DNA from: Dromiciops gliroides
Lineage: Eukaryota; Chordata; Mammalia; Microbiotheria; Microbiotheriidae
Direction: 5' to 3'
Assembly (NCBI RefSeq): GCF_019393635.1
Contig: NC_057867.1
Span: 1,444,527 to 1,508,526 of the forward strand
DNA: 64,000 nucleotides
The notes under the pieces are model-generated. The model was not told the origin of the DNA, did not search any database, and saw nothing but the letters and a program-made list of their open reading frames with translations. Both the position numbers and the translations under genes were made by a program. Positions 25,226-43,610 of the stretch are shown piece by piece (the first letter of the stretch is position 1; every line of letters begins with the position of its first letter).

Positions 25226-26535
25226 AGAAACAATAAAGCAAAACCAAAAGACTGAAAAAATAGAAGGCAATGTGAAATATCTCGTTGGAAAAACAACTGA
25301 CTTGGAAAATAGATCCAGGACAGATCATTTGAAAATTATTGGACTACCTGAAATCCATGATCAAAAAAAGAGCCTAGACATCATCTTCCAAGAAATTTTC
25401 AGGGAAAATTGCCCTGATATTCTAGAACCAGAAGGTAAAATAGAAATTTAAAGAATCCACCAATCACCTCCTCAAGGAGATCCCAAAATGAAAACTTCCA
25501 GGAATATTATAGCCAAATTCCAGAGCTCCCAAGTCAAGGAGAAAATATTGCAAGTAGCCAGAAAGAAACAATTCAAGTATTGTAGAGCCATAGTCAGGAT
25601 AATACAAGAGCTAGCATATTCTACATTAAAAGACTGGAGGGCTTGGAATATGATATTCTGGAGGGCAAAGGAATTGAGATTATAACTAAGAATCACCTAC
25701 ACGGCAAAACTGATTATAATCCTTCAGGGGAAAAAATGGGAATTCAGTGAGAGGACTTTCAGACATTCTTGATGAAAAGACCTGAACTGAATAGAAAATT
25801 TGACTTTCATATACAAGAGAAGCATAAAAAGGTAAACAGGAAAAAGAAATAATAATAAGGGATATTAAAAGGTTAAACTGTTTGCATTCCTACCTGGGAA
25901 GATGATACTTGTAACTCATAAGAACCCTCTCATTATTAGGGCAGCTGGGTGAAGTATATTTAGACAGATGGCACAGGTGTGAGTTGAATATGAAGTGATG
26001 CTATCTTTAAAAAAATAAAATTAAAGGGTGAGAGGAATGCACTGGGAGAAAGGGAGAGATGAAATTGGGTAAAGTATCTCACATAAAAGAAACAAAAAAA
26101 AAGCTTATACAGCGGAGGGGAAGATGGGGGAGGTACTGGGAGTGAGTGAACCTTACTCTCATCAGAATTGGTTCAAAGAGGGAATAAGATAAACACTCAA
26201 TTGGGTGTAGTAATCTATCTTACCCTGTAGGAAAGTAGGAGGGGAAGGAGATGATTTTCACCCCCTGGTGGTGAAAGAAGGGAGGGCAGATTGGGGGAGG
26301 GGGCAGTCAGAAGCAAAACACTTGATGAGGGATAGGGTGAAAGATGATAGAAAATAGAGTAAATGTCATGGGGAGGGAATAGGATGGAGGGAAATACAGT
26401 TAGCAATATTAACTGTGAAAAAAATTTGAAGCAAGTTTGTCTGACGGGCATCAGTTCTCAAACACATAGAGAACTGAGTCAAATTTGTTAAAATAAGATC
26501 CATTTTCCAATTGATAAATGATAAAAAAGACAAAG

Positions 26536-26536
<1 letters not shown>

Positions 26537-26606
<70 letters not shown>
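26537..26606 (+). repeat. (TA)n microsatellite
   Basis: 35 perfect TA units within the L1 ORF2 remnant. Confidence 0.97.
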
Positions 26607-26607
<1 letters not shown>

Positions 26608-26749
26608 CCATATGAAAAAAAATGCTCTAACTATTGATTGGAGACATGAAGGTCAAAACAATATCCCTTCATACCTATTGGATTGTATAATAGGACAGCA
26701 GAGGAAAATGACAAATGTAGGGGATATGGGGAAAATGAGAAATTTTGGT

Positions 26750-26860
26750 TTTTGTATTGTTTTGTGGGAAAATGAGGGTTAAGTGACTTGCTCAGACACT
26801 TGACACTTACTAGCTGTGTGACCCTGGACAAGTCACTTAACCCTCATTGCCCCACAAAAA
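26750..26860. mobile_element. Fold-back WSINE pair (inverted 3' pieces)
   Basis: A reverse 3' piece (ttttgtgggaaaatgagggt, then taagtgacttg) is joined head-on to a forward piece (ctcagacacttgacacttac ... cactcattgccccacaaaa type). The two ends are complementary over about 30 bases. This is the structure expected from twin-primed, inverted insertion. Confidence 0.75.
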
Positions 26861-27380
26861 AGAAAGAAAAATTGACATTAAATTAGTTTTCACATGTAAT
26901 TTGGGAAAAAAAAATTCTAAATTCAAAAAACCCAACAACCTGCACTTACATGAACTGATGCCAAGCAAAGCGAGCAGAAACAGAACATTGTGCACAGTAT
27001 CAACAATATTATGTGATGATCAACTGTGATAGACTTACCTCTTCTCAGCAATACAATGGTCCAAGAGAGTGCCAAAAGACTCATGATGGAAAATGCTCTC
27101 CACATCCAGAAAAATCAATATGGATCAAAGAATACTATTTTCACTTTTGTTGTTGTTGTTTTCTTTCTTGTGGTTTCCCCCTTTTGTTCTGATTCTTCAC
27201 AACATGACTAATGTGGAAATATGTTTAATACGGTTGTACATATACAACCTATATCATCAGATTGCTTGCTGTCTTGGGGGAGGGAGGAGAAAAATGTGGA
27301 ACTCAAAATCTTACAAAAAGGAATGTTGACTATTTTTACATGTAATTGGAAAAAACATTAAGTAAAAAAATTCTAATGAC

Positions 27381-27780
27381 AAAAAAATGAGTAGTTCAAA
27401 GAACAAATCATTGAAACAATCAATAATTTCATGAAAGATGATGAAAACAATGAGACAAGATATCACATTTCTGGGGGATACAACCAAAGCAGTACTTAGT
27501 GGAAAAATTTTATCTCTTAATATTTTCATCAATAAAAAAGGAAAGGGGTAGCTAGGTGGCACAGTGGATAGAACACGGGCCCTGGATTCAGGAGGACCTG
27601 AGTTCAAATCTGACCTCAGACACTTGACACTTATTAGCTGTGTGACCCTGGGCAAGTCACTTAAAAAATCTCCCAATTAAACACCAAAATAGAAATCCTA
27701 AAAATTAAAGAGATTAACAAAATGGAAATTAAAAACCCACTGAATTCATAAATAAAACTAAGTTTCTTTTCAAAATGGTA
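27381..27780 (+). mobile_element. L1 ORF2 fragment with WSINE insertion
   Basis: Blocks such as ccaaagcagtacttagtgga and ttaaagagattaacaaaatg match the L1 ORF2 region between endonuclease and RT. A WSINE occupies 27545-27665. Confidence 0.6.
27545..27665 (+). mobile_element. WSINE
   Basis: ggggtagctaggtggcacag to tgggcaagtcacttaaaaa. The last bases of the usual 3' end are missing. Confidence 0.88.
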
Positions 27781-28130
27781 ACATTTTTCTTTCCATTCCT
27801 GTGATGCCTTATATATATCTTATTATATATCTCTTCTTTTCCCTGATTTTTAGAGATCACTTAAAGCAATCATATCCATTAGTTCTTTTAGAGTCTAATT
27901 CATTAAGAACAATTAAGTGTTCTCTTACTGTCTCCTCAACTACCTTTGCCTTCTGTTCTTATTCTGTAGTTGGTGCCATCATTTATCATCCAAAGATTTC
28001 TTTGACAGAACAGATAGAAACAAAATATGAGTTGAAGAGTTTGACTTTCTTTCACCCATTAACATTGGACCACCTTCTTCATGCTGACATGGCTGGCTTT
28101 TTTTTTTTCCCCTAAATTCAGTTTATTTAG
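27781..28130. other. Unrecognised AT-rich sequence
   Basis: It may be a decayed repeat or retrocopy, but no family or protein is recognised in either strand. Confidence 0.3.
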
Positions 28131-29520
28131 GTACTTGGTTTTTTTTTACATATAAGGTATTTTATTTTTCCCATTACATGTAAAGATAGTTCTCATCTTT
28201 TGTTTATACAAGCTTTCCAATTTCAGATTTTTCTCCCTCTCTCCCCTCCCTCCTCCCTCCCCTAGACAGCAGGTAATCTGGTATAGGTTATATCTATATA
28301 TCTCTATACATAGACATATAGATATATCTATACACACACATAATAACATTAAACCTATTTCTGCATTAGTCATGTTATAAGAGAAAAAATCAGAGCAATG
28401 ACGAAAAACCTCAAAATAGAAAAAAAAACAACAGCACCAAAACCAAAAGAAATAGTATGGTTTATTCAGCATCTATACTCCACAGTTCTTTTTTTTTTTT
28501 CTTGGATTTGGAGATCCTCTTCTATCATGAGTTCCCTGGAACTCTTCTGTACCATTGTATTGGTGAGAAGAATATAGTCCATCACAGTAGATCAACACTC
28601 AATGTTGATGATACTGTGTACAATGTTCTGGTTCTGCTCATCGCACTCATCATCAGCCCACACAAGACCCTCCAGGTTTCTCTGAACTCCTCCTGCTCAT
28701 CATTTCTTACAGCACAATAGTATTCCATTGTATTCATATACCACAACTTGTCCAGCCATTCCCCAGTTGATGGGCACCCCCTCAACTTCCAATTCCTTGC
28801 TACCACGTAAAGAGCAGCTATAAATATTTTTGTACATGTGGGTCCCTTTCCCCTTTCCATGATTTCTTTGGGAAAAAGACCTAAAAGTGGTATTGCTGGG
28901 TCAAAGGGTATGCACAGCTTTATCACCCTTTGGGCATAATTCCAAATTGCTCTCCAGAATGGTTGGATCAGTTCACAGCTCCACCAACAATGAATTAGTG
29001 TTCCAATTTTCCCACAGCTTCTCCAACATTTACTATTTTCCTTTTTTGTCATTTTAGCCAATCTGATAGGTGTCAGGTGGTACCTCAGAGTTGTTTTAAT
29101 TTGCATCTCTCTAATCATTAGAGATTTAGAGCATTTTTTCATATGGGAATAGATAGCTTTGGTTTCTTCATCAGAAAACTGCCTGTTCATATCCTTTGAC
29201 CATTTCTCAATTGGGGAATGACTTGGGTTCTTATAAATTTGATTTAGTTCCCTATATATTTTAGAGATGAGGCCTTTATCAGAAGAACTGGCCACAAAAA
29301 TTGTTTCCCAGCTTTCTGCCTCCCTTCTAACTTTGGATGCATTGCTTTCTGTTTGTACAAAAATTTTTAAATTTAATATTATCAAAATCATCCATTTTGC
29401 ATTTTATAATATACTCTCTCTCTTGTTTGGTCAAAAACTGTTTTCCTTTCCAAAGATCTGATAGGTAGACTATTCCTTTCTCTCCTAATTTACCTATGGT
29501 ATCACCTCTTATGACATGGC
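28131..29520 (-). mobile_element. L1 LINE, 5'-truncated, ORF2 C-terminus plus 3' UTR
   Basis: The 3' UTR lies at 28131-28440. 28582-29391 is an open 269-codon stretch of ORF2 with [65 protein letters not shown] and WYMNTMEYY. This is the ORF2 cysteine-rich C-terminal region. The long open frame means a fairly young insertion, but it lacks endonuclease and most of the reverse transcriptase. Confidence 0.9.
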
Positions 29521-30003
29521 TTTCTTACTCTTCCTTCTTCTGATGATGGCATTTTGGTGGAATTGGTACCTGAAGCTTTTCCCAGAAGCCTTAAGTCATG
29601 CTGGGCCCAGCCTTCTTGGTAGTGACTTCTTGGTATGTGTCTTTACTTCCATTTGCATATGTAGCCCATTCAAGTTTGAGCTTCCTGGACACCCACTTTT
29701 TTGCTCACTAGAACCTTTCTCTTCTGCGTGATCAGAATCACATTTATGCAAATGTGGATTTTGCATGCATTTTTAGCTACTCTTCCTTTTAGACTTTCTA
29801 TGCATTTGGGGGAACTTTTGGAAATCTAAGTCTTTCCATTTCTATTTCTAATACTTCTATTTTCCCAGGTTTATAACCTCAGGGGACTCTTGGTTCTTTC
29901 TTCTCCCTCCCCCACCAAATACAATCAGTGTCCGAGTATTACAAGTTCCATGTACTCTCCTTATGAAGTCACTAGCCTTAGTCAGGCCTTCCAGCTTCTT
30001 TCT
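29521..30003. other. No recognised feature
   Basis: Unplaced sequence between the L1 and a WSINE. No gene or repeat family was recognised. Confidence 0.3.
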
Positions 30004-30146
30004 TTTTTTTTTTTTTTTTAGTGAGGCAATTGGGGTTAAGTGACTTGCCCAGGGTCACACAGCTAGTAAGTGTTAAGTGTCTGAGGCTGGATTTAAACTC
30101 AGGTATTCCTGGCTCCAGGGCCGGTGCTGCCACCTAGCCGCCCCCC
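30004..30146 (-). mobile_element. WSINE
   Basis: Reverse-oriented with poly-T start and a cacctagccgcccccc end. agcttctttct flanks both sides. Confidence 0.9.
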
Positions 30147-31388
30147 AGCTTCTTTCTACTACAATATCACAGGATGGCAGATGTGGAGTGGTCAGAGACC
30201 TTAGAAGTCATCAGCTCCAACTCTCCTACCCCTAGTCTCCTCCTCCTCCATTTCCATTCACAGTCTTCCAATAATCCCATGGATCTATGCTCTCGTCAAT
30301 TTGGCTACAGCCTCCAACAACACAGATGGGAAGATATTAAGATCTGCCCATTCTGGGCAACTCTTCTCCATGTTTTTCCAGAAGGTCACCACAGGTTAGG
30401 GTCGGTGCTGGTGCCTTTCTGTGCCTCCCTCCCACCTACTCAGGGCTTCAGAATCATGCCCAACCTCCAGGTTGCTTCCAATTCAGTGGCATCTTAGATT
30501 AGCCTAAATCAGAGGGAGGATCTGTGAGCAGAGACCAACCTGTGTATGTATACTTGCTTTCACCAGGTGCCCATAGCTCTTCTACATCTCCTGGAAGAGG
30601 GAGGTGGGAGCTAGTGGCCTGAGACTCCTCCCCACCTAGACTCTGACCTCTGGAAGTGACTCGGCTCAGCTAGGCCTGAGTGGGGCCTCAGGGCTGTGCC
30701 TGCACAAAGTCTGCACCCTGATGAGATGGGGCAAAAAGCCAGCAGTACCAAAGGTTCCTCCTCTCACCTTACAGGAAGGGGCTGGCCTGAGCAGGGCTAT
30801 TCCCCGGTCAGTGTAGCTGGGAAGAAGGTCATTGCTCAGCTGGGGCAGAAAAAGGCCAAACTGCAAAGTCCCCCCTCCAGGGAGCACAGCAGCGGGGGAA
30901 AAGGGGCAGAGCCATCAACGGAAAGTCACAAGCAAGAGACAGCACAACCATCTGGTGCCAGGGCGTGGGACAACCTCTGGGAAGGAAATGGTCTGGAAAA
31001 ACATGTATAACTTAAATAATCCTTTCCCTCTTGTGGCTTTCTGGCATTTTTGTCATCTATGCTCTAGGGAGAGAAGAAGTAGTGGGACAAAAATTGGCAA
31101 CTCCCAAGCTTGTGCACCTGTTAGCCCTTTGACCTTTCCTCACTCTCTTTCCTTGAATTCCTCAGGGACTCTGGTGATTTCCCATTTCTGTCCTGGACTT
31201 TTCCCTCACCTTCATCACTCAGAAGACTGAAATGGAGGGAGAGAGTCAAGAGGTAGGGGATGGGAGGAGGAGAGAAAAGAAAGCAGAGAAAGAGGAGAAA
31301 AATAGAAGAAAAACGAAGAGAAAGCCAGGCTAGTCAGAGAGAGAAAAGGAGTCTAGGAGTGACTGTTATTTCTGTCCTGAGAATTAAA
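30147..31388. other. GLOD5 upstream region
   Basis: 30170-30290 is an old MIR-related SINE (gagaccttagaagtcatcag, then ctccaactc). The rest is non-repetitive, with no CpG island. A short frame at 31232 (ATG to GAG, seven codons) ends at a possible GTAGGG donor whose phase fits the acceptor at 31503, so it could be an alternative first exon of GLOD5. Confidence 0.35.
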
Positions 31389-38048
<6,660 letters not shown>

Positions 38049-39216
38049 TTCTGTAGGGTTATTCTTTGCAAACTGTCACTTCCTCCTTTTTCTAGCCCCA
38101 CCCACGTTATTTCACCATTCGCTATATCACATATTCACAGAACATATTGGATATACCATTCCATGCTTTGACACATACATCTGTAGGATACCTGGGGACC
38201 TTGGCTGGTCCTTCCCACACCTCCAGAAAGATACCCATGTGCATTGATCACCCCAAGAGGGAGAGCAATGTCTGCACAATGAAACACCGTGAAATCCCTC
38301 TCTCTGAAATTAGGCTGAGTCTGAAATTGGTCCAAGGAATAATGGAGAGGGGAAGGACATCTGTTGCCCATATGTTTGATTCTAAACAAGGGGAAGATGG
38401 GAAGATAGTATTTCCCCCAGTTCATCTGCCTTTGGGCACATAGGAATCATGCTGGCTTCTGGCTGGCCTGTGGTCTGGGCATGAGCCTCTGGTGCTACTG
38501 CTATCTCAGAGTTTGCTCCTTCAAGATCAAAGGAAAGAAGCACAGAGAAAAGAACCAAGGGAAAAGAGGAAGAGCACAGAAGAGGAGCAACCCTGTGAGA
38601 ACAGGGTGAGAGCCCTGATGTGAGCTGGGACTGGGTCTGCCATCCATTATCTGCCTTACAACGGATTGAAGTGAACTTCTTTCCTGCTACCTCAATGGGT
38701 CCCAAACAGACGTCTTCCTCTGAGTTCCACCATGGTTGCAACTGTCCTCACACGCGCTGCATTTGGAACATGACTCTCTTATCCTGATTCATATGATCTC
38801 TCCTCCTTTTCTAGCATTAATATTTATGCATAGATCAGGATACTGAAGAGACTGAAAAAGAGTTCTTAAACTCAGAGATTTTCCCCGATTCAAACGATTG
38901 CTTCCTGTTTAGGCCAATCCTCCACAAAATTGCCAAGTTGACCAAGTTTCTTTGTGCCCCTGCCTCACTTTTTTGCACTCTGCTCTGTCCTCACCCTTGC
39001 CAGGGCCTAGAATGTTAGACTAGAAAGGAAACTTCAAGATCACTGACTCAAACCACCTCATTTTGCAGAAAACTAAAGTGTGACCCACAGAAGGAAATGA
39101 CTCGCCCGAGGTCATAGAGAGCTAGTCAGGGGCAGAGCCAAGTGCACCACTGCGCTAGGTGCCCTCCACCCCCAACCCCTAATTTTGTTTCTCAACACTG
39201 AGACAATAGCTGATGG

Positions 39217-39219
39217 AGG

Positions 39220-39277
<58 letters not shown>
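39217..39277 (+). repeat. (GA)n microsatellite
   Basis: About 28 GA units preceded by gggagg. Confidence 0.95.
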
Positions 39278-39281
<4 letters not shown>

Positions 39282-39538
39282 ACCTTCAGAGATAAGACCC
39301 CCATCCTAGGCCTGAATGTAGCCACAACTCACCAGCTTTTGGGGTTCTCACACAGCAGGAAGTCTGAGAATTCAAGGAGCAGTTTAGCCTGAAGGGCCCC
39401 ACACAACAAAGAAAGGGAAACCTGAGTCAGAATAAGTCAAAAGAGGGTATTGACCTGGATGTACCAAGATGTCATATTTCCAGAAGCTTTTTTTCTCACT
39501 TTGATTTGATTTTTAAATTCTGAACTTAACAAACACTA

Positions 39539-39544
39539 AATAAA
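39539..39544 (+). terminator. Candidate GLOD5 polyadenylation signal
   Basis: AATAAA about 1.5 kb after the stop, followed 40-60 bp later by GT-rich ttcttgtgttccctg. A second AATAAA sits at 39621. Confidence 0.4.
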
Positions 39545-39626
39545 AGCCTTCTTGTGTTCCCTGTACCACACCAAACTGTAAGCCTCTATTGTGGACAACT
39601 GCTTTTCTTTGAAAACATGTAATAAA

Positions 39627-40363
39627 TTGAACATGTCACTTTCAAAGTTGTCCCACTTGGTTTGATTCCTTCTGATCTGAGTCTCTTATCATTTGGGGTT
39701 GGGGGTGAAGCGGGGAGGATCCAATTCCTAGTCCCTCTCCCTCCAACCTCCCTCTACCCTCCATTGGAAAAAAAGAAACACAAATCTTTAACAAATCTAG
39801 TCCAACTAATTCCCACATTGGCCATGCCCATAAATGGAATTGTCATTCTGCACCCTGAGTTCATCATCTCTTTAAAAGGAGGCAGTTCTGGATTAGGGTT
39901 GATTTAGGAAGCTGGGTCCCCAGAGCAAAGCTGGCTAACCCCCTCTTAGGGGACTATTTGGTAACCTGGAAGGGTTGGAGGTTGGGGGTGGGGTCTTTCT
40001 CCCAATGTCATTTACCTAGTAACCATCTCCTCAGGATCTTCCAACCAGTGATTAGAACGCCACTATAAATGGGATTATTGATCTCCTCCTAATAGCAATT
40101 AACCATCAATCAGCCTTTACAAAGGGATATTTATTGAAGAGTTGAGAGATCTGGAGAGGATTGATATTCTTCATTCCTTCCTTGAGAGAGAAAGAAATTG
40201 TTTCAGACTCTTTTTGGAGAGAAAGAAAAGTCTTTGGGAAGCAGCAGACATGTAAAAGATCTGGCATTTATCTCCCAGTGAATTGGAGGAATTTCTTTTT
40301 GGGTGACATAAGAGATCTTGCTCCCAGTAGGAGACCTCATTCACTCTGTATTTTCTGGTATGA
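39627..40363. other. No recognised feature
   Basis: Unplaced intergenic sequence between GLOD5 and the first LTR. Confidence 0.3.
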
Positions 40364-40367
40364 CTTC

Positions 40368-41109
40368 TGTTGTGGGCCCAAAGTTCCCCAGAAGTTCTCT
40401 GGGGCACATTGAGGAATCTTCTCCTTGAGAAACTAAACCAGAGGACAGATACGCCTAGAGAGATAAGAGGAACCAAATCGACTGTGCTAGCTTCGGGACC
40501 TCCACCCTTCATTCTGATCTCCCCCTTACCCCTGGGGAGATAAATTTGGGTGTGGCTTCGGCCTTTGTGTCCGGAAGAGAGATCCGTAGCCACCCCTCAC
40601 CCAATTCCTCAAGCCACCACCAGTGGGGGATGGTCCTCCCTCACTAAAGGAACTTTCCACAGGCAGATGGTAACACCCCCATCAGCCCCCTATAAAAGTA
40701 CCTGCCGGTCTCCTGCTCGAGGAGATTGGTACCTCAGAGCCACTTGCTTTGTGCCTATCTCCCCATGAAGTCCAAGGATTTCCTGCATGGTTTCCCTTCT
40801 CCCCCCCTTCCCTTCCCTTGCCCCTAAATAAACTGCCATCTTATTCTAACTGCTTTTGTGTTGTGCAAGAGGGTGTAATTCTTTTTTTTTTTTTTTTTGC
40901 GGGGTAATGGGGGTTAAGTGACTTGCCCAGGGTCACACAGCCAGTAAGTGTTAAGTGCCTGAGGCCGGATTTGAACTCAGGTACTCCTGAATCCAGGGCC
41001 GGTGCTTTATCCACTGGGCCATCTAGCCGCCCCAGGTGTAATTCTTTAAAGAGGAATTCCTAAGAACCTAACCCCTAACCCAACCCGTACCCCATTTCCC
41101 CCCATAACA
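40368..41109 (+). mobile_element. Solo LTR (ERV1-like), copy A, carrying a WSINE
   Basis: Starts TGTTGTGGG and ends CATAACA. Flanked by a 4-bp duplication cttc (40364-40367 and 41110-41113), which fits a class I (gamma-like) retrovirus LTR. Parts: TATA-like ctataaaag near 40690, AATAAA near 40827, then U5. A reverse WSINE interrupts U5 at 40882-41033. No internal viral region adjoins, so it is an old solo relic. Confidence 0.85.
40882..41033 (-). mobile_element. WSINE inside LTR copy A
   Basis: Poly-T start, ending catctagccgcccc. ggtgtaattcttt occurs on both sides. Confidence 0.92.
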
Positions 41110-41113
41110 CTTC

Positions 41114-41500
41114 TCAGATTTCTATTTGATATTTGCTTGGGTAAATGAGTTTCCTTGATATTTCCTATCTGTGGTGGTCTTTTGATGGGAAGGGGTCAAA
41201 GTTTGGGGTTTCTCCGTTACCATTAAGGGATGGCAATAAGGAAAGGTAACTGCTTTATCTCCCTTGAACCTAATAAAAATCATGTGTTTAGATCAGCAAC
41301 ATTTAGGGGAAGAGGTAAATATAATTTTAGTTCGGCACTCCTCTTTCTTATAGGAGAATAAAGTAGCCAACCTCAAGGACCTTTCTGCTTCCCTACAGTC
41401 AGGAATCACTTCAAGTTATCCTTGGAGTGGACTGAGTAAAATTCCAGAAATATTGAGATGCATTTAGGCAATCCATGTAGGCACCCTACATAATCTACAT
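41114..41500. other. No recognised feature
   Basis: AT-rich sequence between LTR and L1. Nothing placed. Confidence 0.3.
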
Positions 41501-41837
41501 GGGCAATACACACTTTACATTAATGGGCCCATTATGTTTATAATTGAACTAGCCCTGAATTAGTGGCATAAATCCAACTTAGTCACAGTGTATAATATCT
41601 TAAATATGTGATTGTAGACTACTTGCTAAAATTGTATTTTTTGCAACAGTGTTCGTTGAGGATAGTGGTCTATCATTTTCTCTCTGCCTTGCCTCTCCCT
41701 GATTTACGTAATAAGACAATATTTATATGAAAGAATGCTTTTAGAAGGATCCCTTTTCTTATTTTTTTTGCAAATGGTTTATGTAATGTTGGGCTTGATT
41801 TTAAAATATTTTATATAATTATCTTGTTTTATTTATT
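41500..41837 (-). mobile_element. L1 LINE, RT-region fragment
   Basis: Antisense of the L1 RT region (tggcataaatccaacttagt, gatagtggtctatcattttc). Decayed. Confidence 0.6.
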
Positions 41838-41973
41838 TAAAAAAGTTTATTTATTGTAGGGCAATGAGGGTTAAGTGACTTGCCCAGGGTCACATGGCTA
41901 GTACGTGTCAAGTGTACGAGGCCAGCTTTGAACTCAGGTCCTCCTGAATCCAGGGCCAGTGCTTTATCCACCC
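41838..41973 (-). mobile_element. WSINE, head-truncated
   Basis: Ends at agtgctttatccaccc, lacking the last gctgcccc block. Confidence 0.88.
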
Positions 41974-42299
41974 TTGAAACAGTAGGTGATCAGTGAGACC
42001 ACCCCCAGCCTTGGGCTATCAATTCATAGAATGTATTCCCTCTTCCATGGGATGGGGGAAGTGATCCCAGGGAGTGACCCCTGGATGGAGAAACCTTTTG
42101 CTACCTTCACCCAATCTTGAGTAGTACACAATGAGTTTAATCTAGATTAAATTCCTTGCATAGTTGGGTGGGGTCTGACCAAAATGAAGAGAGTTAATGC
42201 AATCACATTCAGTAATGTCCTCCAGGAAAAAGGGATTTTTTGAAATGAGGAATTTAGAAGAGGAGAGCCTCTGAATTTCCCCAATATAATGATTGTTAA

Positions 42300-42975
42300 T
42301 AATCGTTTTTTACAGAGGAATGGCTGAAGAAGTTGTGGCACATGATTGTGATGAAATAATATTGTACTATAAGAAATAATGAGGGAGATGGTTTCAGAAA
42401 AAAACATGGGACGGCCTATATGAACTGAGGCAAAGTGAAGTGAGAACAATCTGGAGACCACTGTGCAGAGTAACCACAATGTTGTAATGAGGATCCACTG
42501 TGAACAGCTTGGCTACTCTGACCAATAAAATGATCCAAGGCAATTCCAAAGGACTCACGATGAAAAAAGAGAAATGATGAACTCGGGGTGCAAATTACGG
42601 TGGAATTTTTTCACTTTGTTTTCCTTGCTTTTGACAAAAACGATGGATAATGTTTTGCGTGATTTCACATGTATAATTGACATACTACTTGTCTTCCCAA
42701 TGGGTAGAGGAGGGAGGGAAGGGAAGGAATTTGGAACCCAAAATTTAAAAAGAAAATAATGTTAAATATATATATTTAAAAAATTAAAATGTTTAAAAAT
42801 TTAAAAATCGAAAAAAATAATGCCTCTAAAGGGACAGAATTAAATCTCTGAAAACACCCATTAACCAGATAGAAAAAGGGGCTCAATGAACTGAACGAGG
42901 AATTAACAGACTGAAAAGCAAATAAAGCTTTAATAACCAGGCGAAAGAGGTGGACGCAAATTTTAAAAATCTCAA
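42300..42975 (+). mobile_element. L1 LINE 3' end and adjoining L1 piece
   Basis: 42305-42780 is the ORF2 end and 3' UTR (gaagaagttgtggcacatga, accaataaaatgatccaagg, gtataattgacatactactt). 42790-42970 is a separate L1 ORF2 upstream piece (aatctctgaaaacacccatt). Confidence 0.65.
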
Positions 42976-43029
42976 CTGTCGCCGAAAGACTGGGTCCATT
43001 CAAAGGTTACTGCACACGCTATCCCGTCA

Positions 43030-43610
43030 AAGTTCAAGGTGAAAGTTGGCCGCTTTTAGAGAGGCCTGGCTGGGGGGAGACTTGAAACTGAAGTTACAGC
43101 TGTTGGGGGGGGGGGACCGACAGAGATTATGGGCACTCCCGGGTCCATTTCTGGGCACCCTTGACTTGGCTGCTTCCCTAACCGCTAGGCTTCACTGCTT
43201 TGCTTTTCCTAGGGAAGAGGCCCCACAGGATCGGAGCGTCCTCTAACCGGACCCAGGACTCCCAGGGCCTCCAGCACGGAACCAAACAGAAGATTCAGGA
43301 AAAGTCGGTGCAGCTTCTAGAGAACAGCGTTGAGCCATCGCGGGACTTCTCCACAACCGAGAAGGGAAACAGGGCCCCAGCGCCCACTGAGGGCTGTACT
43401 AGGGGAGAGGCTGCTTCACATTAGGGAGCCTTTTCTTCAAAGGGAAGCCGCACAAACTCCGCGATCGGGCCAAGAGATGCCGCAGGGAGGTGGGGCGAGG
43501 GGAGGAGGAAGGGCGGGGCTCCGCCCGGAGTGGGCCTTGGCTACTCCTCCGGGGGGCGCTCTGAGCTCACGGGGGCCGTCAGGCCTTCCATTCTGGCATC
43601 GTTTAGTCAT
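43030..43610. promoter_or_regulatory. CpG-rich cluster, possible promoter
   Basis: CpG-dense unique sequence with gggcggggctccgcccggag at 43512-43531 (a GC-box palindrome). No exon with recognisable protein follows on either strand. It could be a lone CpG island or part of the adjoining CpG-rich minisatellite. Confidence 0.35.

Larger units (their letters stand above)
24200..27380 (+). mobile_element. L1 LINE with 5' UTR and ORF1 but most of ORF2 missing
   Basis: 24200-24945 looks like an L1 5' UTR (GC-richer, cagcccagtgcagtccacac; tgttgttttgcctgtgttca). 24950-25800 is ORF1. Its C-terminal domain is clear in the plus-strand reading (RNIIAKFQSSQVKEKILQVA; the human L1 ORF1 counterpart is RHIIVRFTKVEMKEKMLRAA) and is slightly broken. 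25810-26440 is non-coding. At about 26450 the sequence jumps to the 3' part of ORF2 (antisense-free reading of ...SPIEKWSKDMN type) and then to the 3' UTR at 26930-27380. An internal deletion of several kb is implied. Confidence 0.65.
38049..39626 (+). other. GLOD5 probable 3' UTR
   Basis: No other gene is seen. It contains an old MIR-related SINE at 39005-39180 and a GA microsatellite. Two polyadenylation signals lie near its end. Confidence 0.45.

Noticed and set aside
30696-31230. Overlapping 104- and 132-codon frames upstream of GLOD5
   Set aside because: No recognisable family, no splice or repeat-free conservation evidence, and mutually overlapping in different frames.
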